Source: Fructobacillus americanaquae
GTDB taxonomy: Bacteria > Bacillota > Bacilli > Lactobacillales > Lactobacillaceae
Assembly: GCF_024029775.1 (NCBI RefSeq)
Contig: NZ_CP097122.1
Location: 986,001 to 1,050,000 of the forward strand
Direction of reading: 5' to 3'
Length of the DNA stretch: 64,000 bases
The notes beneath the pieces were generated by a model. It was not told the origin of the DNA. It did not search any database and was given only the letters and a program-made list of their open reading frames with translations. Position numbers and translations under genes: made by a program. Below, piece by piece: positions 27,235-36,972 of the stretch. Each line of letters starts with the position of its first letter. Positions within the stretch are counted from its first letter, which is position 1.

Positions 27235-27885
27235 TTAAACAAATTCATTTAAGTTTTCAACGGATTGGACTTGGAACCGCTTGCGTTCAAGTTTTGTGAT
27301 AATCTTACGCAGGATGGGAGAGTCTTTTGTTAGTGGCAGGGTAAAGAGGATTGATTTCGGCTCGTTTTTCTCGTTTTGAATGGAAAGAACGGACTCGATA
27401 TTCGTGTAGCGGGTGATAACCCGAGTGATTTGTTGTAGATTTCCCCGTTCTTCTTGCTTGGTCTTTACAGCAAGCGAAACACCACCCTTTTGGAGGGACC
27501 ATGACTGTGACAGGAGGTCCATTAAGGAGGAATGGGTAAGAACGCCAATAAAGTGGTGGGCGTCATCAACCACAGCGATGTGTGGTAGGTCACGAATAGC
27601 GAAGAAAAGTTCATAGAAATCAGCCGAAGTTGAGATAAACTTGGTTGAATTGCGCATAATCGAGGTGGCCCGCTTGCTTGTGTCACCGCCGCGAGCAATA
27701 TACTCATAAACGTGTTGACGGTAAACATTACCACGGAAGAGGTGACCAGTGGTATCTAGAATTGGAATTGTGCGGATGTGATCGGCTTTTTTACTTTCAA
27801 ACAGTTCGTAGACTTCTTTAATGGTGGTGTCTTCGCTGATGGTGAGTAATTGATTCTTAGGGACGATCAAAGACTTTGGAAACAT
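27235..27885 (-). CDS. CBS-domain pair plus ACT-like domain protein (possible c-di-AMP-binding CbpA type)
   Basis: This 216-residue cytosolic regulator has two CBS motifs (about residues 8-70 and 77-135, with IRTIPILDTTGHLFRGNV and LPHIAVVDDAHHFIGVLTH). A C-terminal ACT-like segment follows (GGVSLAVKTKQEERGNLQQITRVI...). The architecture is that of AcuB-like and Listeria/lactobacillar c-di-AMP-binding CbpA proteins. The ligand cannot be proved from sequence. Presence of the c-di-AMP-gated importer KimA elsewhere in the window makes c-di-AMP a reasonable candidate ligand, AMP/ATP being the other. Confidence 0.75.
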   Translation of the reverse strand: MFPKSLIVPKNQLLTISEDTTIKEVYELFESKKADHIRTIPILDTTGHLFRGNVYRQHVYEYIARGGDTSKRATSIMRNSTKFISTSADFYELFFAIRDLPHIAVVDDAHHFIGVLTHSSLMDLLSQSWSLQKGGVSLAVKTKQEERGNLQQITRVITRYTNIESVLSIQNEKNEPKSILFTLPLTKDSPILRKIITKLERKRFQVQSVENLNEFV

Positions 27886-28006
27886 AGATTTGCCTGCCTT
27901 TATAAAAGTTATTTCTTTGCTCTATCCTAACATATTTATGTGTCAAACTTGCGTGTTATAATGATAAGATTAGGATGTTAGTAGAAATGTTTGAAAGGGA
28001 ACCCTG

Positions 28007-28573
28007 ATGAAATTTATTTTTGGTCTTGGAAATATTGGTGAGAGCTATGATTTAACGAGACATAACATTGGCTTTATGGCCTTAGACCACTTTGCGGCTA
28101 GTCAGGGGGTCGAATTTGTACCAACGAAACTGTATGCATCGGCGGCCAAGGCTGTGATTGATGGGGAAGTGGTTTGGTTGGTTAAGCCAAGTACTTATAT
28201 GAACGATTCCGGTCAAGCAGTTCGGGCCTTTTTGGACTTTTACGGCGGGGATGTTGATGATATTCTCGTGTTGGCCGATGATATGGATCAATCCTTTGGC
28301 AAGATTCGCTTTCGGGCAAAGGGTTCGGCCGGCGGCCATAATGGATTAAAATCAATTATGGCTCATACGAAAACGCAAGGATTCTTGCGTTTGAAGTTTG
28401 GGATTGGCCACCCAGACCATGACCATCAGTCGGTCGTTAATTACGTCTTGGGAAAATTTTCAAAAGATGATTTAGCTACCTGGGATGACACCTTTAAAAA
28501 GGTCGACCAGGCCCTAGTGGATTGGGTTCATGGGGCCAATGCAGCTGAATTGAGTAATCAATATAATGGGTAA
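28007..28573 (+). CDS. pth: Peptidyl-tRNA hydrolase
   Basis: Pth cleaves peptidyl-tRNAs released by stalled ribosomes. The 188-residue protein has FGLGNIGESYDLTRHNIGFMALD with the catalytic His in TRHNIGF. KPSTYMNDSGQAV and the block DDMDQSFGKIRFRAKGSAGGHNGLKSI follow, with all substrate-contact motifs intact. mfd starts 2 nt after its stop, the usual pth-mfd operon of Bacilli. Confidence 0.97.
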   Translation: MKFIFGLGNIGESYDLTRHNIGFMALDHFAASQGVEFVPTKLYASAAKAVIDGEVVWLVKPSTYMNDSGQAVRAFLDFYGGDVDDILVLADDMDQSFGKIRFRAKGSAGGHNGLKSIMAHTKTQGFLRLKFGIGHPDHDHQSVVNYVLGKFSKDDLATWDDTFKKVDQALVDWVHGANAAELSNQYNG

Positions 28574-28575
28574 GC

Positions 28576-31500
28576 ATGACGTTAACAAAATATTTAGCGA
28601 ACAATGAAACAATTACGAGATTAACCGAACAACAAAAGCCTGGCGAGCGCCAGCTTTTTTTGGGTGTGAATGGGGCAGCGAAAGCGGCTTCGTTAGCCGC
28701 GCTTTATGCACGGCGACCACAGCCAATCCTGGTACTCACTGATACCCAGGCTCACTTGGAGGACTTGGCGAATAACTTGGCTGATTTAGTAGCTGAAGAG
28801 GACCTGTACCGTTTTTCGGCCGAGGAGGCACTGGCGACAGAACTTGCCGTCTCCTCTAATTCTTTCGTGACTGACCGAGTAGAGGCTTTACAGGGCTTGG
28901 CTACCGGACAAGTAGGGATTTACCTGACAAATTTGGCGGCCTTCGTTCGTTATGAGCCACAGGTGACTGACTTCACTAATGCGCAAATGCGTTTGAAGGT
29001 TGGTGAAAGTTATGACTTTCAGGATTTGAAAGCGCGGTTTTTGACACTGGGTTACCGTTTGGTTGTCCGGGTGGAAAATCCGGGTGAATACGCCCAACGG
29101 GGCTCTATTTTTGACGTTTTTCCACCGACAGCCGATAATCCTTACCGTCTCGATTTTTTTGATGATGAATTGGATATGATTAAAACCTTTGATCCGTCTA
29201 GTCAAAAGAGTGCCAATTCGGTGACGGGGGTCACGGTCTTACCAGCAACTGATTTGGTGATTGACCAAGACCGCTATCAGGCTGGTAAGACCCGTTTGGA
29301 GGAGGCCTTTTCAGCCTATCGTAAGCGTTTGCCAGGGGTGGAGAAAAAACATGCCACTGAAGGCTTTGATAGTACACAGACGGCACTTGATGAAGGCAGG
29401 CGGGACCAATCGATTCTGCCTTACGCTCAGTATTTTTTCCAAGAGAAGACGACGCTGATTGATTATTTGGGTCAAGAGGGATTATTTGTTGTTGATGATT
29501 TTGCCCGCCTGCAGGAAAGCGCCTTGTCACAGAATAGCCTTGACCAGGAATGGCTTGACCAACAGGTCGAGACGTACCAGATTTTGCCGCCATTGGCTAT
29601 TAAGGAAGACTTGGAGGCTATTTTAGGTCGAGTTTCTCAGGCCGAACTTTACTTGGCCAACTTTCAGCGGGGCTTGAATAAGTTAACATTTGCTCATCTG
29701 GAAGAAATAACATCCAGGCCGGCAAACCAATACTACGGTCAAATTCCGGCTCTGTTACCGGATTTGCAGTTTGCAAAAGACCGGGGCACAACCATGGTGC
29801 TTTTGATTAGCGACCGTGATCGAGCACATAACTTTGTGGCCACACTGAAAGACCATGATTTAACAGTGCCAATCAACCGCGAGATTCAAGCCAATCAGGT
29901 CCAAATCATTATCGGTAACCTAGGTGCTGGTTTTGAGTGGCCTAAGACCCACTTAACGGTCTTAACTGAACGGGAGTTGTTTGATAAGGCGCGGAAGCCG
30001 GTGGCTCGTCGGTCGCGGAAGATGGCCAACGCCGAACGCTTGAAGTCTTATAATGAACTTCAGGTTGGCGACTATGTCGTGCATATTAACCATGGGATTG
30101 GTCAGTATCAGGGCTTGCAAAGTCTAGAAGCCGACGGTGGTAAACAGGACTATTTGGTAATTTTGTACCAAAAGAATGCTAAGATCTTTTTGCCGGTAAC
30201 CCAGTTAAACTTGATTCAAAAGTATATTGGCGGATCAGATGCTGGTAAGAAGCCCAAGATTAACAAACTGGGTGGGACTGAATGGCAAAAGACTAAGAAG
30301 CAAGTTCAAAATAAAATTGAAGATATTGCCGACGAGCTGTTGGAACTGTACGCCGAGCGGGAGGCAAAACAGGGCTATGCCTTTCCACCCGATGATACGG
30401 CCCAATTAAAATTTGATACGGCCTTTCCCTATCCGGAAACGCCTGATCAGGTCCGCAGTATCGAAGAGATTAAGGCCGACATGCAGCGCTTGCGGCCAAT
30501 GGATCGGCTATTAGTGGGAGATGTCGGCTTCGGTAAAACCGAGGTTGCTTTGCGAGCGGTTTTCAAGGCTGCCCATGCTGGTAAGCAGGTTGCCTTTTTG
30601 GCGCCAACGACGATCCTTGTCCAACAACACTATGAGACCATGGTCGAACGCTTTGCTGATTTTCCAGAGATTCGGATTGGCCACCTGTCGCGGTTCCAAA
30701 CGGCAGCAGAAAACAAGCAGACCATCCAGGCATTAAAGGATCACGAAATCGATATCGTTGTTGGCACACACCGCTTATTGAGCGCCGATGTGGCCTTTGC
30801 CGACCTAGGGTTACTAGTCATCGATGAGGAACAGCGTTTTGGTGTGAAGCACAAGGAAAAGTTAAAGCAAATCAGGACCAATGTGGATGTCTTGACGTTA
30901 ACGGCGACACCAATACCACGAACGCTGAATATGGCAGTCGTTGGTGCTCGCGATTTGTCTGTGATTGAAACGCCACCATTGAACCGTTATCCAATTCAGA
31001 CCTACGTGGTCGAACTCGATTGGACATTGGTGCGCGATGTGATTGGCAAGGAGTTAGCCCGCAATGGCCAGGTCTTCTATCTGCATAATCGGGTGGCTGA
31101 TTTGGAGCGGATTGCGGATCAAATTCAAGACTTGGTTCCTGACGCTCGAGTCGGAGTCATTCACGGTCAAATGTCAGAAGTTCAATTGGAGGGAATTCTC
31201 TACTCCTTCTTAAATCAGGAATTCGATGTTCTGGTGACAACGACGATTATTGAGACCGGGGTGGACATTCCCAATGCGAATACGTTGATTGTTGATAATG
31301 CCGATCACATGGGATTGTCGCAGCTTTACCAGCTTCGCGGTCGCGTCGGACGATCGGCTCGGTTAGCTTATGCCTACTTTACTTATCCGTTTACTCGTAC
31401 GCCAAGTGAAGAGGGACAAAAGCGGCTGGAAGCCATTCGGGACTTTACGGAGCTGGGATCTGGTTTTAAAATTGCAATGCGTGACCTATCGATTCGAGGC

Positions 31501-32115
31501 GCTGGCGATCTGCTTGGCAAGCAGCAACACGGCTTTATTGATTCAGTCGGGTATGATTTGTATACACAGATGCTCAAAGAGGCGGTTGCTGCAAAGCAAG
31601 GTCAACCCCAGCCGGCAGCGACACCGCAAACGGATGCCGAACTGATTTTGGGGGTATTAGCCTTCTTGCCGGATGATTATGTGGCGGATTCGGCTGAAAA
31701 AATTGATCTTTACCGTCAAATTCGTCAGGCAAAGTCAGATGAAGACTTTGAGAATGTTGAAGCGGATTTGATTGACCGCTTTGGTGACTTCCCAGATGAG
31801 GTTGGTCGCCTGTTGTTGGTTTCTCGCATCAAGAATCTGGCTGATTTGGCCGAGGTAACGCAAATAAGGCGTCAAAGGAATCAAGTCACAGTTCGCTTTG
31901 CTGAATCGATGACCAGCAAGTTAGCTGGGGAAACAATTTTCCAAGCCTTGCAGGATGTGCCTTATAAGGCGGTTGTCGATGGCAAGCAAGCTCAGTTGGC
32001 CGTCACATTAACCATTGATTTGAAAGAGGAGTCAGCGTACTGGCTCAATAACCTGCGAAACTTCCTCTTGGTTGTTTTGCAACTGACAAAAAAGGATGAA
32101 ATGAATGCGAATTGA
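28576..32115 (+). CDS. mfd: Transcription-repair coupling factor Mfd
   Basis: Mfd is an ATP-driven translocase that removes stalled RNA polymerase and recruits UvrA. The 1179-residue protein has a UvrB-like N-terminal region and the RNA polymerase interaction domain starting near GDYVVHINHGIGQY (about residue 497). The RecG-like motor has GDVGFGKTEVALRA (Walker A), DEEQRFG (Walker B) and TATPIPRTL. A C-terminal TRCF domain follows (LGVLAFLPDDYVADSAEKIDLYR). Length is typical. It overlaps rqcP by 11 nt. Confidence 0.98.
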   Translation: MTLTKYLANNETITRLTEQQKPGERQLFLGVNGAAKAASLAALYARRPQPILVLTDTQAHLEDLANNLADLVAEEDLYRFSAEEALATELAVSSNSFVTDRVEALQGLATGQVGIYLTNLAAFVRYEPQVTDFTNAQMRLKVGESYDFQDLKARFLTLGYRLVVRVENPGEYAQRGSIFDVFPPTADNPYRLDFFDDELDMIKTFDPSSQKSANSVTGVTVLPATDLVIDQDRYQAGKTRLEEAFSAYRKRLPGVEKKHATEGFDSTQTALDEGRRDQSILPYAQYFFQEKTTLIDYLGQEGLFVVDDFARLQESALSQNSLDQEWLDQQVETYQILPPLAIKEDLEAILGRVSQAELYLANFQRGLNKLTFAHLEEITSRPANQYYGQIPALLPDLQFAKDRGTTMVLLISDRDRAHNFVATLKDHDLTVPINREIQANQVQIIIGNLGAGFEWPKTHLTVLTERELFDKARKPVARRSRKMANAERLKSYNELQVGDYVVHINHGIGQYQGLQSLEADGGKQDYLVILYQKNAKIFLPVTQLNLIQKYIGGSDAGKKPKINKLGGTEWQKTKKQVQNKIEDIADELLELYAEREAKQGYAFPPDDTAQLKFDTAFPYPETPDQVRSIEEIKADMQRLRPMDRLLVGDVGFGKTEVALRAVFKAAHAGKQVAFLAPTTILVQQHYETMVERFADFPEIRIGHLSRFQTAAENKQTIQALKDHEIDIVVGTHRLLSADVAFADLGLLVIDEEQRFGVKHKEKLKQIRTNVDVLTLTATPIPRTLNMAVVGARDLSVIETPPLNRYPIQTYVVELDWTLVRDVIGKELARNGQVFYLHNRVADLERIADQIQDLVPDARVGVIHGQMSEVQLEGILYSFLNQEFDVLVTTTIIETGVDIPNANTLIVDNADHMGLSQLYQLRGRVGRSARLAYAYFTYPFTRTPSEEGQKRLEAIRDFTELGSGFKIAMRDLSIRGAGDLLGKQQHGFIDSVGYDLYTQMLKEAVAAKQGQPQPAATPQTDAELILGVLAFLPDDYVADSAEKIDLYRQIRQAKSDEDFENVEADLIDRFGDFPDEVGRLLLVSRIKNLADLAEVTQIRRQRNQVTVRFAESMTSKLAGETIFQALQDVPYKAVVDGKQAQLAVTLTIDLKEESAYWLNNLRNFLLVVLQLTKKDEMNAN

Positions 32116-32377
32116 TAAGTTTTTAAAGCTTTCACGGATTATTAAGCGCCGGGCCGTTGCCAAAGATTTGGCTGACCAAGGGCGGATTGAAATTAACGAT
32201 AAGCGGGCTAAATCAGCTGCTAATGTTGGTACCAATGACTTGATTACGATTCATTTTGGTAATAAGACATTAGTAGTCAGGGTTTTGAAGTTGGCTGAAA
32301 TCGTTAAAAAGGACGAAGCACAAGATATGTACGAAGTTGTTTCCGAGTCTTATCAGCAAGATGACAAGGAAGGTTAA
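32105..32377 (+). CDS. rqcP: RqcP (YabO-like) S4-domain RNA-binding protein
   Basis: This 90-residue protein is essentially one S4 domain (MRIDKFLKLSRIIKRRAVAKDLADQGRIEINDKRAK). In Bacillus the homolog stabilises the peptidyl-tRNA during RqcH-driven alanine tailing of stalled nascent chains (ribosome quality control). Its place between mfd and divIC matches yabO. Start ATG 32105 lies inside mfd, giving translational coupling. An Hsp15-type rRNA-binding role would be the alternative reading. Confidence 0.9.
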   Translation: MRIDKFLKLSRIIKRRAVAKDLADQGRIEINDKRAKSAANVGTNDLITIHFGNKTLVVRVLKLAEIVKKDEAQDMYEVVSESYQQDDKEG

Positions 32378-32454
32378 ATTTGTCTAAAGTCTGCTGATTC
32401 GCCTTGCAAGTCTATTGCGATTATGTCAGAATAATACTGATAAGGAGTGGGGCA

Positions 32455-32847
32455 ATGGTAGAAACTGAGCACCGACAATCGAATATTCGACCGTTAAATG
32501 CTCGGATTGCCAAGCAGATTGCTGCCTCTGATGCCCGTCGCGAAGCCAGTCGTAGGCACTATGCCAGGGCTCACCACTTACGGGAACGGCGGATTGTCTT
32601 AGTCGGCCTTGCCGTCGCGGCGGTTTTCATGGTTCAACTTGTCATGGGGCAGGTGCGATTGCACGCTGCTAATCAAACGTTGACTAAGTCCGAATTGGCC
32701 CTTCAAGCTGTTCAAAAGCAAAATAAATCCTTGAAGAAAACGGCGAACCAATTGAATGATCCAACTTACTTGCAACAAATTTTGCGTGATAAGTACGGAT
32801 ACTCACGTAAGGACGAAACAATCTATAACTTACCGGACAAATCTTAA
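32455..32847 (+). CDS. divIC: Septum formation initiator DivIC/FtsB family
   Basis: DivIC is a bitopic division protein that forms a coiled-coil complex with FtsL and DivIB at the septum. The 130-residue protein has a basic cytosolic N-terminus, one membrane segment (about 45-62) and an extracytoplasmic leucine-zipper-like coiled coil (about 65-100). It closes with a conserved NDPTYLQQILRDKYGYSRKDETIYNLP, where the Tyr and Glu-rich end is diagnostic. ATG 32455 has AAGGAGTGGGG just upstream; an earlier in-frame start at 32404 has none. A terminator follows directly. Confidence 0.9.
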   Translation: MVETEHRQSNIRPLNARIAKQIAASDARREASRRHYARAHHLRERRIVLVGLAVAAVFMVQLVMGQVRLHAANQTLTKSELALQAVQKQNKSLKKTANQLNDPTYLQQILRDKYGYSRKDETIYNLPDKS

Positions 32848-32857
32848 TTATTTGTTT

Positions 32858-32888
32858 GAAAGCCACCCTGGATAAGGGTGGCTTTTTC
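32858..32888 (+). terminator. Terminator after divIC
   Basis: AGCCACCCT and AGGGTGGCT pair around a short loop, followed by TTTTT. It closes the pth-mfd-rqcP-divIC unit, which implies that tilS has its own promoter. Confidence 0.88.
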
Positions 32889-32902
32889 TTTATGACAATG
32901 GG

Positions 32903-32908
32903 TAAAAT
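32903..32908 (+). promoter_or_regulatory. -10 element 7 nt before the tilS start codon
   Basis: TAAAAT at 32903-32908 leaves exactly 7 nt to ATG 32916, so transcription would begin at or next to the start codon. No ribosome binding site lies between. The terminator just upstream means a new promoter is needed here. Confidence 0.4.
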
Positions 32909-32915
32909 AAAAGCG

Positions 32916-34223
32916 ATGAAGAAAACGATTGCACAGACAATTAAAGAAACAGAATGGCCAAACAAGGTGGTGTTAGCGGTCTCTGGTGGTCTCGATTCGA
33001 TGACTCTTCTTGACTCATTGCGTCGTTATCGGCCGGAGCTGGATTTGGTCGTTGCCCATGTCAATTATCAATTGCGTGGTGCTGCTTCCGATGGCGATGA
33101 GGCCTTTGTGAGAAATCAGTGTCAGGATCGCCAAATTCCCTGTTATGTTAAAAAAGTGACAGCGCCAGGAAAAAACGGCGTTGAGGCTTGGGCGCGAAAA
33201 ATACGTTACGATTTTTTTGATCGAGTTGCCCAAAAAACTGGTGCCAAGGCTATTATCCTGGCCCAGCACCTGGATGACCAGGTGGAAACGCTACTGTTAC
33301 AATTAATTCGGGGTGGCGTAGCCCAACATAAGTGGGGAATGTCGGGGCAATCAAATTACTATTTGCGACCCTTTCTTGATTTTTCAAAAGAAGAGCTGAA
33401 AGCTTACGCCCAAGAGCACCAAGTCAGTTGGCGGGAAGATGCGACAAATGCAGATCCGAGTTATACCGGCCGTAACCAACTGCGCCACGAAGTTATTCCG
33501 GCCTTGATGGCTATTAACGCCAAGGCAAAAGACCATTTAGTTGATTTTGCCAAGCAGGAGGCTGCTGACCAAGTGTTGTTACGGGAGCAGGTGAAAAACT
33601 TTTTGCCGATTTTTCAGACTGATTTTCAGCGGGTGCCAAGGCCCTGGTGGGCGAAAACCGTGTTGTTGTGGTTGCAAAATCAGGGAATCTATCATGTTAA
33701 AAATGGACAGTTGGCTGCTATTTTGTCTCTATTGGCCAATGAACAAAAGCCAAATGGTCAGGTTGATTTGGGGGATGGTTGGCTGGTGGTGAAGGCTTAT
33801 TCTCAGGTTCAACTGGTAAAAGAAGAAAAAACTGCAAAAAATGGCCGAAAGCCCGAAGAACTTGTGTTAAAATTAGACCAATGGCAATTTTTTGACCGTG
33901 GCCAGCTTTTGTGGACACAAAAAAAACCGCAAAAAGCTGATCAAGCTCTGGTTTTACCCGAACATTTGGTAGGCGATTTAACGTTATCTTTGGCTCAAAA
34001 AGCTGATCGTGTCCCTCTGAAAATCGGCACAAAATCAGTGCGTCGTCTCTTGATTGACAAAAAAATTCCGGTCACATTACGGGAGAAGACCTGGCTATTA
34101 ACAGATCAAAGTCAAACAGTTTTGGCTGTTTGGTTAGGTCAACAGGTTTGGTACCTGCCCGCCGGACGTGATCGTCCGAATGTAGCTAAGCAATGGTTAG
34201 TATGGCGAATTGAGGAAAATTAG
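32916..34223 (+). CDS. tilS: tRNA(Ile)-lysidine synthase
   Basis: TilS converts C34 of the CAU-anticodon tRNA-Ile to lysidine so that it reads AUA. The 435-residue protein has the PP-loop AVSGGLDSMTLLD, HVNYQLRG and the substrate motif AQHLDDQVETLLLQLIRGG. A C-terminal tRNA-binding region contains KSVRRLLIDKKIPVTLRE. I chose ATG 32916 from the position of the PP-loop in the family; in-frame ATG codons at 32892 and 32898 are alternatives, one of which overlaps the terminator tail. It overlaps hpt by one base, the conserved tilS-hpt-ftsH order. Confidence 0.95.
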   Translation: MKKTIAQTIKETEWPNKVVLAVSGGLDSMTLLDSLRRYRPELDLVVAHVNYQLRGAASDGDEAFVRNQCQDRQIPCYVKKVTAPGKNGVEAWARKIRYDFFDRVAQKTGAKAIILAQHLDDQVETLLLQLIRGGVAQHKWGMSGQSNYYLRPFLDFSKEELKAYAQEHQVSWREDATNADPSYTGRNQLRHEVIPALMAINAKAKDHLVDFAKQEAADQVLLREQVKNFLPIFQTDFQRVPRPWWAKTVLLWLQNQGIYHVKNGQLAAILSLLANEQKPNGQVDLGDGWLVVKAYSQVQLVKEEKTAKNGRKPEELVLKLDQWQFFDRGQLLWTQKKPQKADQALVLPEHLVGDLTLSLAQKADRVPLKIGTKSVRRLLIDKKIPVTLREKTWLLTDQSQTVLAVWLGQQVWYLPAGRDRPNVAKQWLVWRIEEN

Positions 34224-34759
34224 TGAATAACGATATCGAAGAAGTATTATATGACCAAGAGCAAATCCACGAAGCAGCGGTTCGCCTTGGTCAAACCATT
34301 ACCAAAGACTACGCGGGGAGAAAGCCCCTCGTTTTGTCAGTGCTCAAAGGGGCGTACCTTTGGACGGCGGATTTGGTTCGTGAAATCGACTTGTACGTTG
34401 ATTTAGAATTTATTAAAATTTCCTCCTACCACGGTGGGGTAACATCGTCCAATGAAATTCAGTTGGTAACAGATGTCCAGTCTGATGTTGCTGGACGCGA
34501 TGTTTTGATTTTAGAAGACATCGTTGATACAGGTCAGTCCTTGCTATTTTTGAAGGACTTACTTAAAGATCGTGGCGCTAACTCCGTGCAGGTCGCTACG
34601 TTCTTAGACAAAAAGGGTGGCCGAAAGATTGAAATCGATGCCGATTATGTTGGCTTCGACGTTCGTAACGAATTTGTTGTTGGTTATGGTTTGGACTATG
34701 CAGGCTTGTATCGTAACTTGCCTTACGTTGGTATTCTGAAAAAGGATATTTATAGTTAA
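34223..34759 (+). CDS. hpt: Hypoxanthine phosphoribosyltransferase
   Basis: Hpt salvages hypoxanthine and guanine to IMP and GMP with PRPP. The 178-residue protein has VLKGAYLWTADLVR, the FIKISSYHGG loop and the PRPP-binding LILEDIVDTGQSLLFL. Then come DKKGGRKIEIDADYVGFDV and FVVGYGLDYAGLYRNLPYVGIL. The GTG start at 34223 is preceded by TTGAGGAAAA within tilS. A TATAAT at 34782-34787 shows that the next gene, ftsH, also has its own promoter. Confidence 0.97.
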   Translation: MNNDIEEVLYDQEQIHEAAVRLGQTITKDYAGRKPLVLSVLKGAYLWTADLVREIDLYVDLEFIKISSYHGGVTSSNEIQLVTDVQSDVAGRDVLILEDIVDTGQSLLFLKDLLKDRGANSVQVATFLDKKGGRKIEIDADYVGFDVRNEFVVGYGLDYAGLYRNLPYVGILKKDIYS

Positions 34760-34821
34760 CATCCATTTAATCTCACACCCGTATAATTTATAGCAACTTT
34801 TATCAAGATTGAGGACTCCCG

Positions 34822-36900
34822 ATGAAAAAAAATAACGGTGGCTTCTTTAGAAGCTCGTTTCTATATGTCATCATCTTCTTGGCGGTTATTGCCGGAATTT
34901 ACTCACTAGTTGGTGGGTCAAGTGGCGGAACAAAGACGTTATCATCGTCTGATTTCGTTAAGCAATTGTCTGACAAAGAGATTGACTCTTTCACAATCCA
35001 GCCCGGTAACGACGTTTACACGGTGACTGGAACTTATAAGAACAGCCAAAAGTCATCATCGACTGGTCAAGGATTGAATAGCCTTTTGGCAAATCAGACT
35101 TCGACAACGAAGTTTTCAACTTCTGTTTTGGAAAATGATTCATCATTGAAGCAAATTACTGATTTGGCCAAGAAGACCAACACTGATATGACGACCAAGC
35201 CAGCACCATCTTCTGGCTTCTGGTTGAACTTGATTATTTCAATTGTGCCATTGCTCTTGATTGTTGGTGTCTTCTACTTGATGATGTCCCAATCAAGCGG
35301 TAAGGGCGGTCAAGGCGGCATGATGGGGAACTTTGGTAAGTCAAAGGCCAAGCCTTCTGATCCGAAGGACAACAAGATTCGCTTTGAAAACGTCGCTGGT
35401 TCTGATGAAGAAAAGGAAGAACTGGTTGAAGTTGTTGAATTCTTGAAATCACCAAAAAAGTTCGTGGATATGGGCGCCCGGATTCCAAAGGGGGTTTTGC
35501 TTGAGGGCCCTCCCGGAACAGGTAAGACATTACTAGCAAAGGCTGTTGCCGGTGAAGCCTCCGTACCATTTTTCTCGATGTCTGGTTCAGACTTTGTTGA
35601 AATGTTTGTCGGTGTTGGAGCCTCCCGTGTCCGTGATTTGTTCGAAGAAGCAAAGAAGGCTGCCCCTGCCATTATCTTTATCGATGAAATCGATGCCGTT
35701 GGTCGTCGCCGTGGTTCCGGTGTTGGCGGTGGTAATGATGAACGTGAGCAGACTTTAAATCAAATCCTGATTGAAATGGATGGATTTGAGAACTCTGAAG
35801 GGGTAATCATTCTGGCATCAACCAACCGTTCTGATGTTTTGGATCCAGCCTTGCTTCGTTCAGGTCGTTTTGACCGCAAGATTTTGGTTGGCGCTCCTGA
35901 TGTTAAGGGTCGTGAAGCGATTTTAAAGGTTCACGCTAAGAACAAGCCATTGGCACCGGCCGTCGACTTGAAGGCAATTGCCCATCAAACGCCTGGTTAT
36001 GTTGGGGCTGATTTGGAAAACTTGTTGAACGAAGCGGCTTTGTTGGCTGCTCGCCGTGACAAGAAGTTAATTGACTCCGCTGACTTGGATGAAGCAGAAG
36101 ATCGAATTTTCCAAGGACCTGCCAAGGCAAACCGGGCAATGTCCGAGTTGGAACGCAAGACAACTGCCTTCCACGAAGCCGGTCATGCTTTGGTTGGCTT
36201 GGTTCGGTCAAACGCTTCCGTTGTTCGGAAGGTGACAATTGTGCCGCGTGGACGCATTGGTGGTTATGCTTTGATGACGCCAAAGACGGACCGTTATAAC
36301 ATCCGTTATTCAGAAGCTAAGGAACAATTGGCTGGTTTGATGGGTGGCCGTGCCGCCGAATTGGCAACATTTAACGAAGCTTCATCGGGTGCTGCTAATG
36401 ATTTCCAGCAGGCAACGAATTTGGCCCGTCAAATGGTGACGGCCTATGGAATGTCTGAAAAGTTGGGAATGGTCCAACTTGAAGGAAATGCTTCGGTTGG
36501 CTATAGCGAGCAGGGTGGCGCCCAGTCATATTCAGACGAAACGGCTGCATTGATTGATGAAGAAGTGCGTCGTTTGACAAGGGAAGCCTTTGAAGAAGCA
36601 ACCAAGATTTTGACGGAGCACAAGGACAAGTTGGCAGCGATTGCCAACGCCTTGTTGGATGTGGAATCATTGGATGAAAAGCAGATCAAAGACATCTACG
36701 AAACCGGTCACTTTACCAAGAAGGGTGAAGAAGACGAGGAGGATGCCAAGTCATTTGATGAAACCAAGGCTTCCTTGGACCACAAGGAAGACGAAGTGGA
36801 AGATGAAGAGCAAAAGGGTGATGAAAACCCAACAAAGCCTCTTGACCAAAATGATGAACAAGCTGAATCCGCAGACGATACGACCGACTCAGATCAATGA
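34822..36900 (+). CDS. ftsH: ATP-dependent zinc metalloprotease FtsH
   Basis: FtsH is a membrane-bound hexameric AAA+ protease that degrades misfolded membrane and regulatory proteins. The 692-residue protein has two membrane segments (about 13-29 and 134-154) around an extracytoplasmic domain. The AAA module carries GPPGTGKT (about residue 230), [10 protein letters not shown] and the second region of homology SGRFDRKI. The zinc site is HEAGH starting at residue 451. An acidic, Asp/Glu-rich tail of about 55 residues ends the protein, a LAB-typical extension. Start ATG 34822 has GAGGA upstream. Confidence 0.98.
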   Translation: MKKNNGGFFRSSFLYVIIFLAVIAGIYSLVGGSSGGTKTLSSSDFVKQLSDKEIDSFTIQPGNDVYTVTGTYKNSQKSSSTGQGLNSLLANQTSTTKFSTSVLENDSSLKQITDLAKKTNTDMTTKPAPSSGFWLNLIISIVPLLLIVGVFYLMMSQSSGKGGQGGMMGNFGKSKAKPSDPKDNKIRFENVAGSDEEKEELVEVVEFLKSPKKFVDMGARIPKGVLLEGPPGTGKTLLAKAVAGEASVPFFSMSGSDFVEMFVGVGASRVRDLFEEAKKAAPAIIFIDEIDAVGRRRGSGVGGGNDEREQTLNQILIEMDGFENSEGVIILASTNRSDVLDPALLRSGRFDRKILVGAPDVKGREAILKVHAKNKPLAPAVDLKAIAHQTPGYVGADLENLLNEAALLAARRDKKLIDSADLDEAEDRIFQGPAKANRAMSELERKTTAFHEAGHALVGLVRSNASVVRKVTIVPRGRIGGYALMTPKTDRYNIRYSEAKEQLAGLMGGRAAELATFNEASSGAANDFQQATNLARQMVTAYGMSEKLGMVQLEGNASVGYSEQGGAQSYSDETAALIDEEVRRLTREAFEEATKILTEHKDKLAAIANALLDVESLDEKQIKDIYETGHFTKKGEEDEEDAKSFDETKASLDHKEDEVEDEEQKGDENPTKPLDQNDEQAESADDTTDSDQ

Positions 36901-36904
36901 GTTT

Positions 36905-36938
36905 TTTAAAAAAGTTGGCTTAGGCCGGCTTTTTCTTT
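36905..36938 (+). terminator. ftsH terminator
   Basis: AAAAAGTTGGC pairs with GCCGGCTTTTT (two G-U) around a 4-nt loop with a T-run. Confidence 0.85.
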
Positions 36939-36972
36939 TACAATAAAGACAAGAACAGATAAAGGAATTTTT

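Noticed and set aside
28888-31645. Numerous ORFs of 60-120 codons on both strands inside mfd (and likewise inside groEL, ftsH, eno and others)
   Set aside because: They are shadows of strongly coding genes and have no independent start signals or family patterns.
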